Source: Lathyrus oleraceus (taxonomy: Eukaryota; Streptophyta; Magnoliopsida; Fabales; Fabaceae). Taken from it: 64,000 bases of DNA. Location: contig NC_066581.1 of NCBI RefSeq assembly GCF_024323335.1, positions 32,794,699 to 32,858,698 of the forward strand, written 5' to 3'. Every line of letters begins with the position of its first letter. Position 1 is the first letter of the stretch. The position numbers and the translations under genes were made by a program. The notes beneath the pieces are model-generated. The model was not told the origin of the DNA. It did not search any database and saw only the letters and a list, made by a program, of their open reading frames with translations. Shown here piece by piece: positions 23,181 to 36,645 of the stretch.

Positions 23181-24352
23181 CCCGCACGTTCAACGATTTA
23201 GGCGAAGCATTTGTGAAGCAGTACAAATACAACATTGATATGGCTCCCAATAGAGATCAATTGAGATCGCTGTCTCAGAAGGACAAGGAGACGTTTAAGG
23301 AGTATGCTCAGAGGTGGAGAGAACTTGCTGCTCAGATTACCCCTCCTTTAGAGGAAAAGGAGAAGACCAAGATTTTTTTGAAGACCCTGAGCTCATTTTA
23401 TTATGAGCGGATGATTGCCAGTGCCCCTAGTGATTTTATCGAAATGGTAAACTTGGGGATGAGGCTAGAAGAAGGTGTCCGAAAAGGACGGTTGTCTAGA
23501 GAGGAGGTGTCGTCCAGCAAGAGGCACGACAACAGCTTTAGCAAGAAGAAGGGCAGTGAAGCCAATGCAATTTCCAGTGGGAGGCAAAAGAGGCCTCAGA
23601 TTAGAAAAAGTCAACCACCCTGTCAACATCATCATCAAGTATCTTCAGTTATTCCCGTGTTTTCAGTAAACCAATCAGCACCAATTCAACAACAATAACG
23701 TCAACAACAACAACCACAACAATGAACAAACATCTACAACAACAACAATACCAACAATCTTCAGCAACAAAATTTTGAGAGGAAGAAGGTCTCTTTTGAC
23801 CTGATTCCTATGACATATGCAGAACTATATCCATCATTAGTTCTCAAGAACCTGCTACAACCCAAAAATCCTCCGCAAATCCCTGAACCACTTCCATGGT
23901 GGTACAAGCCGGAACTCCGCTGTGCTTTCCATCAAGGAGCTCCCGGACATGGTATAGAGAATTGTTACCCCCTCAAATATGAAGTTCAAAAGCTGGTAAA
24001 AAGTGGAATGGTGTCCTTTAAGGACCGTCCACCCAATGTGAAAGCAAACCCACTACCTGCCCATGGAAATTCATCTGTCAATATGGTGGACGGCTATCCC
24101 GGGGAGTTCAAAATATACGATATCCGCTTCATTCGAAGGTCCTTGGTGAGGATTTACAAGGAAATTTGCTTGGTGAGTGATTGTGAACACAACCATGATG
24201 GTTGTGTAATCTGCAGTGTTAACCCGAGGGGTTGTGTGATTGTGAAAAGGGACATCCAGCGGTTGATGGATGAAGGCATGATTCAAATCTTCCAATCCCG
24301 CCACTTAGGTGACGATGTGAATGTAATTTATTCCCGTGTTCAAAAATCCTGA
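23181..24352 (+). pseudogene. Ogre gag, 5' truncated
   Basis: Opens mid-domain (FNDLGEAFVKQYKYNIDMAPNRDQL...), the capsid-like retrotrans_gag block with FKEYAQRWRELAAQI, comparable with the family-B gag at 59958-61694. In-frame stops are TAA 23696-23698 and TGA 23723-23725, inside a CAA-repeat tract that codes for Q/N. The same frame then runs from 23810 to 24352 with the Tat-type CAFHQGAPGHGIENC motif (zinc-knuckle-like, C/H/H/C) near 23920-23970. It ends with TGA at 24350-24352, after which the protease is in another frame. Role: RNA packaging. Not functional. Confidence 0.8.
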
Positions 24353-24416
24353 AAGAATGGTGATTTAGTATGATAGCAGCAGCAGTAACAGTATCAGCAA
24401 GAGATCGGTATCGTCG

Positions 24417-25771
24417 TTGGTTTTATGGTTGGCGGGTCCAATCCCGTATTCATCCAATAAAGTTGTTCCTTATCAGTACAATGAAACTATGGTGAAAGAT
24501 GGTCAAGAGGTTCCGTTACCTATGGCCAGTTCTGTCGTAACCATTTCTGATGTTACTAAAGTGACCTGCAGTGGTCGAGTGTCTGGGCCGGTGTTCCCAA
24601 AGAATGTAGAAGATTGTTCAGTTGGTAAGAAGGTGGAGGTGCCTGCAGTAGATCCAGTTAGCGCTTCGAAGTGTCAGTCTGGTGAATCCAGCAATTTGAA
24701 GCCTAACGATGATGATGAGGTACTTCGATTGATAAAGAAAAGTGAGTTCAATGTGGTGGAGCAGCTTCTCCAAACCCCCTCAAAGATTTCAGTACTGTCT
24801 CTGCTTATGAATTCCGAAGCACACATGGAAGCACTACAAAGAGTTCTTGAGCAAGCTTTCGTGGAACATGATGTTACGGTGGATCAGTTCGATCATATCG
24901 TAGCTAACATCACTTCCTGTAATAATCTCAGCTTTTGTGATGAAGAACTCCCCGAGGAGGGTAGGAATCATAACTTGGCTTTGTATATTTCCATGAACTG
25001 CAAAGATGACGCTTTGTCAAATGTACTAGTTGACACCGGATCCTCATTGAATATGCTGCCGAAATCAACATTGTCAAAACTGTCATACCAAGGAGCGCCT
25101 ATGAGATATAGTGGCGTGATCGTTAAAGCTTTTGACGATTCGCGTAAGATGGTGATTGGTGAAGTGGACCTTCCAGTGAAGATAGGTCCGAGTGACTTCC
25201 AGATTACTTTTCAAGTAATGGATATCCACCCAGCCTACAGTTGTCTGTTGGGAAGGACATGGATCCACGAGGCGGGAGTTGTTACCTCCATATTGCACCA
25301 GAAGCTCAAGTTTGTTAAGAATGGGAAGTTAGTCATCGTTGGCGGGGAGACATCACTATTGGTTAGCCACCTATCATCTTTCTCATATGTTGAAGCTGAG
25401 GATGAGGTTGGAACTCCGTTCCAAGCCTTATCTATTGCTGCTGAAAAGAGAGTTGGGGAACCCATGTCTTCATTGAAAGATGCAAGGAAGATTGTTGAAG
25501 AAGGAAGTGTTGATCAGTGGGGGCGGATGGTAGAGGTCTCTGATAATAAGAACAAAACCGATCTAGGTTTTCAGCAAGGGTCGTCAGCTGTTAGATCAGA
25601 GAATATGCAACTCAGCTTCCGTAGTGGAGGGTTCATTCATGGAAATGAACAACACTTAGCTGTTGTGCTAAAGGATGACGAAGAGGAAGACTGCACCAAT
25701 TTTATGACGCATGGAAAGGCTTGCAACAATTGGACTGCTGTTGATATTCCTGTTATTATGCATCAATCTAA
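24417..25771 (+). pseudogene. Ogre protease region
   Basis: Open for 452 codons. The N-terminal part is low in recognisable domains. The aspartic protease is around 25020-25270: VLVDTGSSLNMLPKSTL holds the catalytic DTG, and SCLLGRTWIH is the ILGR-like second motif, followed by STLHQKLKFV-type text. In the family-B copy gag and pro share one frame, so the frame change at 24352-24417 here is a mutation. The ORF stops at 25775, just inside a predicted intron whose GT donor is at 25772-25773, so the stop would normally be spliced out. Confidence 0.8.
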
Positions 25772-26025
25772 GTAATTGCTTTTATTTGTTTTTGAAAATC
25801 CTTCTCCTATGCTAAGGGAGAAGTGGCCATTGTTGGGCATTTCAATTTGATCATTAATAAAGTATAATTCTATTCATCCACATCTATGATGTTTTGTTTT
25901 ACTTTTCGCTTTATTCTGAAAATGGTAATCACAAAAAACATAAATAAATAATATAATTGTCCATCTGCTAAATATTTCGTCACAAGTTCACTTCTCTAAA
26001 ATCAAAGTATCAAATCATTATGCAG
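25772..26025 (+). other. Predicted Ogre intron between pro and RT (254 bp)
   Basis: Donor A|GTAATT at 25772 and acceptor ATTATGCAG| ending at 26025, AT-rich in between, with stops in all frames. The other two copies in the window have the same arrangement (42230-42500 and 58129-58395, minus strand; 271 and 267 bp) with donor GTAAT and acceptors ATGTAG/ATGCAG. Ogre elements are known to carry an intron at this place; exact sites here are inferred. Confidence 0.75.
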
Positions 26026-28044
26026 GTTGGTTTCTAACCCCATTGAATACAATGATCCTTCTTCTTCTCCAAATTTTGAATTCCCTGTGTTTGAGGCTGA
26101 GGAGGAAAGTGATGAAGAAGTGAGTGATGAATTGTCTCGTCTTCTTGAGTATGAAGGAAAGTTCATTCATCCATTCGAAGAGCAAATTGAGCTAGTCAAC
26201 TTGGGTTCCGAGGATGATGTGAAGGAAGTCAAGATTGGGTCTCGACTGTGTCCAGATGTTAAGAAGGGGTTGATTGATCTTCTTCGAGAGTATTCAGATG
26301 TGTTTTCCTGGTCCTATCAAGACATGCCTGGTTTGGATTCTGAGATAGTGGAGCATAGATTGTCGTTGAAGCCAGAATGCCCGCCAGTCAAGCAGAAGTT
26401 GAGAAGAACGCATCCTGATATGGTAGTGAAGATCAAAGAAGAAGTGCATAAGCAAATTGATGCCAATTTCTTTGTGAATGCCGAGTAACCGCAATGGGTG
26501 GCCAATATTGTGCATGTGCCAAAGAAAGATGCAAAAGTCTGCATGTATGTTGATTATAGAGATTTGAATAAAGCTAGTCCGAAAGATGATTTCCCTTTGC
26601 CACACATCGATATGTTGGTAGACAATACAGCTAAATTCAAAGTCTTTTCATTTATGGACGAATTTTCCGGATATGGAGAAGACCACATTCATTACACCTT
26701 GGGGAACATTCTGTTATAGAGTGATGCCTTTCGGTTTAAAGAATGTTGGTGCAACTTAACAAAGAGCAATGACTACTCTTTTCCATGATATGATGCATAA
26801 AGAGATCGAAGTCTATGTTGATTATATGATTGCTAAATCCACTGATGAAGATGAACATGTTAAGCATTTGTTGAAGCTATTCCAGCGCTTGAGGAAGTAT
26901 AAACTCCGCTTGAATCCCAATAAGTGTACTTTTGGTGTTCGTTCTAGTAAGTTGTTGGGCTTTATTATCAGCGAGAAGGGTATTCAAGTTGATCCTGCCA
27001 AGGTCAAAGCAATACAAGAGATGCCTACGCCCAAAACTGAGAAGCAAGTTAGAGGGTTTCTCGGCCGCTTGAATTATATCTCAAGATTCATTTCACACAT
27101 GGCTGCCACATGTGCGCCTATATTCAAGCTTCTTCGGAAAGATCAGTCTTGTGATTGGACCAAAGACTGCCAGAAAGCTTTTGACAGTATCAAAGAATAT
27201 CTGCTTGAGCCTCCGATTTTGTCTCCACATGTTGAAGGAAGACCATTGATCATGTATTTGACTATGCTTGAAGATAGTATGGGTTGCGTCCTTGGTCAGC
27301 AAGATGAAACTGGAAAGAAAGAATTTGCAATTTACTACCTCAGTAAGAAGTTCACCGACTGTGAGACTCGGTATTCCATGCTAGAAAAGACTTGTTGCGC
27401 ATTGGCTTGGGCTGCTAAGCGTCTGCGTCAATATATGTTGAATCATACCACTTGGTTGATATCCAAAATGGATCCAATCAAATATATTTTTGAGAAGCCT
27501 GCTTTAATTGGGAGGATTGCCCGTTGGCAGATGTTGTTATCAGAGTATGATATTGAATACCGATCTCAGAAAGCGGTCAAAGGTAGTATCTTAGCTGACC
27601 ATTTGGCTCACCAACCATTTGAAGATTATCAGTCAGTGCAGTTTGATTTTCCGGATGAAGAGATCTTGTACTTAAAAATGAAAGATTGTGATGAACCATT
27701 GCTTGAAGAAGAGCCAGAACCTGGTTCCCGTTGGGGCATGGTATTTGATGGGGTTGTTAATCAGTATGGTAATGGCATTGGGGAAGTGATTATTACTCCT
27801 CAAGGCACGCATTTTCCATTTACAGCCAGATTAACTTTCAAGTGTACAAACAATATGACGGAATATGAAGCTTGCATTATGGGGCTTGAAGAGGCCATTG
27901 ATCTTAGAATCAAGCATTTAGACGTCTTTGGAGATTCAGCTTTGGTTGTGAATCAAATCAAAGGTGAATGGGAGACGAATCAACCCGGTTTAATATAGTA
28001 TAGAGACTATGCGAGGAGGATTTCAACTTTCTTTACAAAGGTTG
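26026..28044 (+). pseudogene. Ogre RT and RNase H domains, degraded
   Basis: The exon starts after the predicted acceptor. RT motifs: VKQKLRRTHPDM, YRDLNKASPKDDFPLPHIDMLVD, FSFMDEFSGY, then a deletion of about 28 bp near 26670. TAA stops are seen at 26486-26488 and 26717-26719, and near 26758 there is a further TAA. The catalytic motif reads YVDY: the second aspartate codon is TAT at 26823-26825. RNase H follows (GRPLIMYLTMLEDSMGCVLG...) and then a second RNase H-like domain (MVFDGVVNQYGNG...NMTEYEACIMG...GDSALVVNQ), cut off at 28044 by an LTR. Dual RNase H is typical of the Tat/Ogre group. Confidence 0.8.
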
Positions 28045-29896
28045 TGTAGTGGGGTATTCGTTACCTTTAGATTTATTGACTAAATTAAAAGTAAACCATA
28101 CAAGTCGATTCACCACCGCACTTCTATTTATCCAAAGGAATGGTTAGAAAACGAACAAAAACCTAATAGTTTTATCGAATCAAAAACTAGTAAAAATGTC
28201 AGAGATCGGGGTAAGGGGGTTGGTTATGCAATGGGAAGGTTTTAAGCATCCAAAACATCCTAGGTACTCCTAGGGAGCCCTTTTGACACTTGTTGCAAGG
28301 TTGATATTTTTGTGAAAATTTGTTTGCGCAAACATGATTGGGGAGATGAGAAGAGAACATACAAGTTATTTACAATTTTGTGTTTGAATGGATAAACCCA
28401 TTGCCTACGTACCATCTTAAAAAAAAGATTAGGATCAAAACCTCGCAGTTCGGGGTAAAAATCTCAAAACAAGTTGGTGAATTGATTGGGTCCAAAAGCC
28501 TTAAGGTCTTTTGTTATCCAAGGGAGAAAACTCAACCTAAAAACCACAAATCCACCATGTGAGGATAGCTTCAACATGCTAGTGAGGGGTTAACCCTATA
28601 ATAAGCATGGAAGACTCATTGTCCATCACTAAGGATATAGGTGAGTATTATATCTACCTCAAGGATAACTCAAACCTAATAGCTATTGGTTATGAAAAAA
28701 GTTTTTGATAAGAAAGTCGCCATTGAAACCACAAAAGTATTTGCATGGGTTATATTTACCAATGAAAAGTATTTACAAAATATGGTCAAAGTTGACTTAA
28801 AGATTCAATTCAAAATAAGTGTTATGAAAAGAAATTTTGAAAATCAAAAGCATAATGCTTAGGTTTCTAATGTTTGAAAACAAGTGTTAATGTTTGCACA
28901 AAAGTTTTGGCTTGGGTTAGAGTGGAGAGAAGAAGAAGAATGGCTAAAGTCCTAATCATACAAGAGATGAAGGATAAGAAACAAGACCACAAATGGAGTT
29001 CCTTTCTTGAGATCATATTGATGATCCAAGTAGCTCCCATCCTTTGGAATAAGCAAGCAAATAAGTGTATACTCAAGCAATCAATCAAGCAAGCAAAGCT
29101 CTTAGGAATCTTCCAATGGCTCTTGTATCTTTCTTTTGAAGCACATGACAATGGTTCTTCAATTTGGCTCAAATAGGAATCCCTAGCACAAAAGCACACA
29201 CATCAAAAAGTTCCATGAAGTAAATCCAGAATGGACAGGAGTGAGTTTAGAGATTTGGTCCTTCTAATCCATCTTCAACATTAAGGCCTTTTTACTCAAT
29301 TTTGCATAGGGTATATCCTAGAATCTAAGTCCTTTTTGTCCATTTTTGCATTTGGTCCACAACAATCAAAACAAAAGCACAAGCACAATAATATATACAC
29401 AATTATATGCTCAAGTGAGCAAAAGGCAAATTGCATTAACATAAACATGTGCTCAAATGAGCAAAGGGCAAAAGAAAATGAATAATATGTACAAGAATAG
29501 TAAATTGCATAAATGTAAAGTGCAAGAATTAAATGTTAATGGTTAATGGTTAGTGTTAGAGTTAGTGTGCCATAAGGCAATTTAGCGCTATGTTAAGCAA
29601 TCGTAATTGGACTTATGTAGAAGTCACAACTATCTGAGGCCGGTCAATAATAATGTAGGCAACAACACAAGTTAGAGATCTTGATTACTGAATCAAGCTC
29701 CTACAACTTGCCATGCCAAAAGAAGATGAGAAATGATCTTGTATTGATTTAGGTTCTTTGCTTGATTAGGAAGCAACCTATCCTTAATGCAAATCCATTC
29801 ACTTGATCCATGATCAAGTTGAATTAGATTTGAATCAAGGAAGGTTAAACCTCCCATGTATCAAGGCTAACCACCAATCTTTAACTCATTGATCAA

Positions 29897-29925
29897 AAAA
29901 GAAAAAGAAGAAGAAGAAGAAGAAG
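29897..29925 (+). repeat. (GAA)n microsatellite
   Basis: Purine run gaaaaagaagaagaagaaga and continuing, inside the minus-strand Ogre LTR; CTT/TTC on the LTR's own strand. Confidence 0.8.
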
Positions 29926-30801
29926 ATGAATATTAAAGTACATTATTGGAAATGAAATGAAATAATCGATAAGCATTGACCAAAGATAGAGAAGATCAAG
30001 GTCAAATAATAGTAAACAGAAGCAATATGAAGCTTAGAAGTCAAGAAACAAATAAAATATTTTTGGTATTTTTCAAAAGTAAAATAATACTTGAATTAAA
30101 ATAATAAAGAAAGGTCAAACTTCAAATTCACTTCAAATCAACTTTGAAAAGTCCAAGTGAATTATCCTAAGTACAACAAGGTCAAACAAAGTTTGACAAA
30201 AAATTTCAGCATTTTTAGAAGTCACAAACTATTTTAAATGAATTAAAAATGCATGAAAATAACCTAATTGAATTAAAATCTCAAATAAATCTCAAATCAA
30301 TTAATAAATTGATGAGAATATTTTTCATAGATCTATCATCATTCAAATAGGTTGGAAAAATATTTTTGTACTTTTTGAATATCAAAAACTATTTTAAATG
30401 AATTAAAAATAACCAGAAAAGAGAAAATTCATAAAAAATATCAAATGATAAAATAAAAAATATTAAAAATCATTTTTAGAAACTAGAAATTAAAAGAAGA
30501 AAAATGCAATTGGTCTCACATTTTTTGGACCAATAATGAAGGAGATATGAATTTTTAAAATGAAATGGAATTAAAAGAAATAAAAGAAAATTAAAATCAG
30601 AATTTAAAAATAGCAAAAACCGTGGAGCGTTGGATGCAGAGCTCATTAATTGAGCTGGCAAATCGCTTGGTCCACACATGTGCGCCTACCATGTTCTTTC
30701 GTCAATGCATCACACATAGCCATTAAACAAGTCATAACATGGGACAGATCAGATTGAATCTGGAAAATGAAACACACGACCATGATTGAATCTGGAGACT
30801 G

Positions 30802-30929
30802 GACGGTGGTGTACACCACCGTCTTCTCCGGCCAGCTTCCGGCGAATGCAAAAATTGCAGAGAAATAAAAGTTCACCAAATGCCACGATCTAGGTACCAA
30901 ATGAAAGCTGGGGTGATGTACATCACCCC
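30802..30929. repeat. Two perfect palindromes in the Ogre LTR
   Basis: 22-bp perfect palindrome at 30802-30823 (arm gacggtggtgt) and 20-bp perfect palindrome at 30910-30929 (arm ggggtgatgt). Both share the plan GGTGNTGTACANCACC. Confidence 0.85.
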
Positions 30930-33645
30930 TGTGCCAACCAAATCCACTCTAGATTCCTATTGAGAGGGAAATCAGAGGTTGAATTTTATGGATTTCAACT
31001 AAGACTTGTTGGATTTTGAAAATTCAAAGCTCAAAAAGGTTGCCTCTATGAAGAGGACTTCAGACAACACAACACTAACAAGAAACAAGCAGTATATAAG
31101 CAGATTCGAAGAAAATAAAATTTGAAGTAAACCTCTGATTTGCAGAGCTTGAGAGCACGATCACTTGATGTTAATGCTTGCAGTATACTCTATGAATCAA
31201 GGTGAGCAAGGCTTAGGAACTTTAGATCTAAAATCAATCAATGAAATTGAAGTTTAGATCTGAAAAATTTGAGAGAAAAATGGTGAGTTCCTTTGAGTAT
31301 GGGTGAGGAGTAATTCGTGCAGCATGTAAGGCGCCCTTAGGTTACTGGAATGAGGAGCATAAGGCACTTATTTATAGCAAGGCAATGGTTGTGATGCATG
31401 AACAAAACATTGCATGGATGGAAAGGGCCTCCATGCATGGGCTTGTACAAGCGCATGGAGGGGCCAATTCCACTTGGATTTGCAAGCTTATGCCAAAGGG
31501 AATGGAAATGGACGTGCAGATTATGTAAGCTGAGCTCATGCAATGCAATTTTAATTGATTTCCAAAAATTCACCAATATGTTCATGCTTTCGAAAATGGC
31601 ATATCCAAAAGTGGCACATAACCTTATGGTAATGGTTTGAAAGCTTTTTGCATGAGGATCATTTGTTATGTTGACCAAAACTTCATTTGACATTTGGAAA
31701 TTGGTGAAAATTGATCATGAAGTATAGGGTGCAAAACATGTACATGTGGAAATTTCAAAAATGGCCAAACTTCAAGCCCTTCTGTTTCAATGATGAAAGT
31801 TCCAAATGACAAAACCTTCGACATAAAAGTTGTAGATCATTTCAAGACAATCAATTTGGACTTAAATTTCTCATCATTTGGATTTTTGATGAAGAAGTTA
31901 TGGGCACTTGAGTTGGACTTTTTCACATTTCAATGTCTTTGGTCCAAAGTGACCTATAATGTTTTGCATTATCACATGTATTTCTTTTAGGATTTTGAAA
32001 TTTTTCTCAACATAACATTTGATTTAGACATCTTAATATTTCCAATGCATTTGATCCCACCTTAAAATCATGAAAATTGAAGGAGTTATGTCCTCGGGAA
32101 GTTGACCCAAAATTAGGGTTTCAGTCAAAATGACCTATAATGTTTTGAAATGGATGATGACCTTCCAAGCTTAAAATCAATTTTTGATGAAAATGAAAGT
32201 TGTTCATATGGATTTTAAGAACATCTTTCCTCTTGGGGTCATCTCCATTTGACAAACACATTAAAAGTTAGGTCTCAGTGTACTTCAAAATAGTCAGATA
32301 AATTGACTGATCAACTTCTCAAGTCTACACCTCAAATCTTGATGAATTGATGATTGAGGACACTCAAATAAGTTCAAATATGTATTAAATGATGATTTAA
32401 AGAACTTCCCTTGATTGCATTTGACCATAGGTTGAGGTTGCTTCATGAGCAAGTCATAATTGTTGAATAGATGAATTAGGGTTTCCTTGGGAAACAAACC
32501 TCAAACCCTTTGGTTTGTGTAAGACCCCAATTTTGCCCCTAAGATCCCTCATGGCATCACATCATATCATTTCATTGCCTCAAGGATCATTATGCCCTTG
32601 CCTGCTTCCCTGTGGGTTGGTTATCTTTTTGAGAGTGATTCTTGATCACCAAGCATGTTTTGCATTTGTATATCATTGCTTTTCTTTTTACCACTAACCA
32701 AAAGTACAAAAATATGTCATCTAACCCTTGTCTTGCAGATGAAGCAATCAACAGTCAAGACAATCAAAGGCATTCATTAAGCAGTAGATGATGGCCATTC
32801 TTGAGAATTTGGACCCCACAATCATTATCAAGAGTTCATATGAACTATGATGTCATTTTTAATCAAAATCTCAAGTGGTAGAGGCTTGAGTTTCATCAGA
32901 ACATTGCCAGGTCATCTGAAGGCCTAGAAAGTCAACTGCCAAGTCAACTGTTGGATTTGGAGGTGGGAAGTGATTAGAAATACTTCATTCATGTTCAAAC
33001 AAGTCTCATTTGACATTTCAAACATCAACATTGAAGAAAATAAAGTTAGGTCAAAACTTTCCAAAAATAGAAAATGACCTATAATTCAAACTTGCCAAAA
33101 ATGGAAAGGTTTTAGCCTAACTTCAACTTCAAATTACATCATCAAGAAAGCTTCAAATGAAATTTTGTTGAACATGAAAATTGTAGATCTTTATCTCCCA
33201 TTTCCAAAAAGTCCAAGATCATCAATTTCTCATGTGTGGTTAAGGAGATATGATCAAAACATGGCAAAGTGTACTTGAAGATTCAAATGGCCATAACTTC
33301 TCAACCAAAACTCCAAATTGGATGGCTCTTTTTGCATTGTTCTCATTTTGACCTCTAGTTTCCAAAACATGCATTGCATTGCACAAATTGTCATCACATA
33401 ATCATTTGCAAATTCTTGAATTTTTGGAGGGAAATTTCAATATTCAAAATTGGTGCATTATTTAAACATTTTGCCTTCACCAATGATTTTAAAAATGCAT
33501 TTTAAGTGAAATTCAATGGATTTCGTGCACTGTTCACCATGCATTTTCATGCATAGGGTGAAAATCACAATTGGCACTTACACCTCATTTTGCTAATTCC
33601 ACTTATCATTGGCTAAACATGATTAGAAGGGTGATTAGCATAGCA

Positions 33646-33654
33646 TATATAAAT
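33646..33654 (+). promoter_or_regulatory. Probable TATA box of the family-A LTR
   Basis: TATATAAAT followed by gaaaccctaac, as in the family-B LTR (tataaataccaaaccctaa). Shared context supports a promoter; the start site was not tested. Confidence 0.55.
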
Positions 33655-36224
33655 GAAACCCTAACTGTTTTCAGCATAACAACCATCACAATTTCAGATC
33701 TAGAAAATTTCTCAAACTTTTTCTCTCAAATTTTCTTCAAATTTCTTCAAACCAAATCACAATCCATTACTTGATTCATCATCTGGAAGCATCTTTGAGC
33801 AAGTTTGATGGAAGAACCAAGAGAATCCGTGCCTGTTTGTTCATGCTTGAAGCTTTGAAGCAACAATGGTGAATCCAAATTCTGGAGGATTCGTGCACAA
33901 TTGAACCTCAAGCTCTCATCCAATCAACTTCACAAGCATTGTAGAAGAACTGTTGAGCATCACAAGGCCTGAATTCATCCAATTCCAATTCTGCTTCTTC
34001 AAGAGGTCATTGAATCGAATCTCTCATTTCTCAAAATTATTATGATGTTGTTATAGATCTTGATTTGTTGATTAATTTGAGCTTTGAACCACAAGTTTTC
34101 ATGCACAACTGAGTTAGATATGTTAGATTAAAGATCCATGTGTGAAACTTGATTTGCTCGATTCCATGTGTACATGATGATCCATGCTTAGTTTGTGTTA
34201 GATTCGTGACCTAGGATGGAGGATCTACATGATGATATGTTTAATTGTGATTTCTGGTGATTTTGTTCTTGGTGTTCTTGAGGATATGACACTGTTCATA
34301 AGTTGCGATGAAGGAGATGAGTTACAGACTTTAGGCAACGCTTTGATCTGTTTTCTGCCATGCAAAACCGTTCCAGAATGTTTGTATTAGGGCTGGATTG
34401 TGATTGGTCCATGCAGCGCTCCCATTGGTCCGTTTTGTTGACCATGCAGGTTGACTGCCAGTGCATAAATGAAACGACCGCGTTTCATTCAGCGCGCCAC
34501 TTGCATTTTTTAAATCCGCTCCGTGTTCTATTCTTGGCGGAGACAATTATTTCAAATGCTTCTTTGATTTTCCATTTCCCTCCATGTATTCATACCATGC
34601 TTCATATGTTTTTTTTTAATTTTTCATCATATTTAAAAATTCATATCTAATTGAATAATCATCCAAAAATTATGAGGTTTTTTGCATTGCATTCCTTATC
34701 TTGTCTATTATTTTTTGAGAAGTTTTCCATAAATTGTGCTTGGCTGGATTTCATTTTGTGCTAGGGCATGTGAACATGTATGCATTTTGTACCTTGCCTT
34801 GCTATATCATTTGTGAAATGCTGGTTTTTAATCCAATGAATCTGAAAATTTGCATGATGAAACTAGACTCATTGCTTGACATTTTGGTGTTGATTTGGTA
34901 TTTTTACCATTTATCATTTCTGTTTTATGATCATGCTAAGTTGGTGTGACAATTTGTGTCACACCTTTTGATGTTCAACTTATGTGATGTGTTTGCCTTG
35001 CCAAATGAATTCCAATTGTCCTGATTTTTTGTATGATGCTTGTTATGGATGTTGTGAATGAGCATGAATTTTCTTGGAATTATTTGAATCATTTCTGATT
35101 TAATTGAGATTTTTCATTCTGGTTGGTCCCATTTGAGCTTTAAAATTGCCTTGAACTTCAATTGATCATGAAATGCTTTTGGTATATGATATTGATGTGA
35201 GACCTTTTGGATTGTTTCAAGATGTGTTTGAAGTTGATTCATGTTAATTTTCAGCTTCTGTTTTGAATTTTTTCTCCATCTTTGACCCTAGGCTTTGACC
35301 TAGTGGTTTGCCTCTCACATTTGAGCTTTGATTTCAGGTTGAACATCCAAGTTAATTGGTTATTGATGCTCCATCACTTGAGCATTGTTGTTTGCCTTTG
35401 ATTACTAATCTTTGTGTGTTTTGTAGGTTGATGTTGACTCATTTGAGTTTGACCTTTAGCTTATGCATTGTGTACATTGGGATTGATTGTTGCTTATTAA
35501 CTGTTGGTTGTTTGTCTGTATAGTTGTACTGATTTGTTTGATGTTTCCACAGGTACATTAGTTGCTTAAGTTCATTTGAACTTGCTTTTGCTTGGTTGCT
35601 TAACCACTTAGGTATAACCTCTCTTCTTCATGTAGTCTGGAAGACCTGTCCTGTTATGTGGGCAGGCACCTGTCTGAAGTCCTCCTTAAGAGGCAATGCT
35701 TGTGATTGTTTACTTTTTGTGCCAGGCATGAAAAGTCCTCTTATGAGGCAATTGGCAGATAAAAGAGATGTGTAATCCATCTCCTGCTATTCAGTGTGTC
35801 ATCCACTTTGCTCACATAACATGTTGATGCATTGTGGATATTAACCCAAGATCTTATAGAGTCCAATTACTTGTGGAGAAGAGTTCCAACTTTCTGAACT
35901 CCCACACCTTCTATTGTTTAAAGCTCTCCCTGACCAGGGATAAGAGCTATGAGGCACACCCCTCATCTCCATTTCATCTGCTTCACCCTAACTCTCAATG
36001 TTAGGGTTAAGAGCACAACATACCCCATTCCAGTTGACTGTAAAGTCTAACCTTGCTTGAGCCTAATTGCTTGTGTATAGTGTGTGCTAATTGACTTGTT
36101 TGTCTGATTGCCTGATTCACCTGTGCATATCTGCTTATGTGTGCCTCTGTGCATTTATCATCATTAATTGTACATCATTGCATGATCATTGTTCATACCT
36201 TTGTGACATCTTTGTTTGTCCATT

Positions 36225-36645
36225 GAGGAGTCAATTGTAAGACCATTTATTGGCAGTTGTTTCCTATGATCTGGAAGGAGTTGGGACTAAGACCATTTAT
36301 TGCATCCTATTTCCTTGGAGTCGAGTGTAAGACCATTTATTGGCAACTTGTTTCCTCTTGCTTATTGCATTTATTGTTTGTTTCTTGTGAGGAGTCAATT
36401 GTAAGTCCATTTATTGGCAGTTGTTTCCTATGATCATTCTTGTGAGACTAGTATAAGTCCATTGATTGGCATCTGGTATCATGTTTTGTTTTGCTTTTGG
36501 AGATTGGTATAAGTCCATAGATTGGCATCTGATATCCATGTTTGTTTTAGGAGATTGGTGTAAATCCATTGATTGGTATCCGGTATCCACCTTTGTTTGT
36601 GAGATTGGTGTAAGTCCATTGATTGGCATCCGGTATCCAATTTGC
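36225..36645 (+). repeat. Tandem repeat in the Ogre LTR
   Basis: About eight diverged units of 50-70 bp with the core (g)taagtccattgattggcatc or taagaccatttattggca, alternating with gagtc or gagattgg. Related arrays are in family-B LTRs at 3478-3640 and 46560-46790. Confidence 0.75.

Larger units (their letters stand above)
23181..28044 (+). mobile_element. Ogre/Tat family-A element, internal fragment (gag to RNase H)
   Basis: The left side is cut inside gag by the Athila LTR at 23180. The right side is cut inside the second RNase H by a minus-strand Ogre LTR at 28045. It carries gag, pro, an intron and RT/RNase H in the standard Ogre order. Many stops, a frameshift, an about 28-bp deletion in RT and a catalytic mutation show it is dead. 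Confidence 0.85.
28045..32517 (-). repeat. Ogre family-A LTR, minus strand, 5' end missing
   Basis: At 28045 it shows the reverse of the family-A 3' end (tgtagtggggtattcg = ...CCCCACTACA), then the conserved gtgcggtgg and ggttaacccctcac blocks. 4473 bp are present. Its start is missing because a + strand LTR begins at 32518. A minus-strand TATA (CTATAAATA, about 31369-31377) and two perfect palindromes lie inside. It inserted into the RNase H of the Ogre fragment on its left; GGTTG (28040-28044) would be the duplicated target. No genes. Confidence 0.8.
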
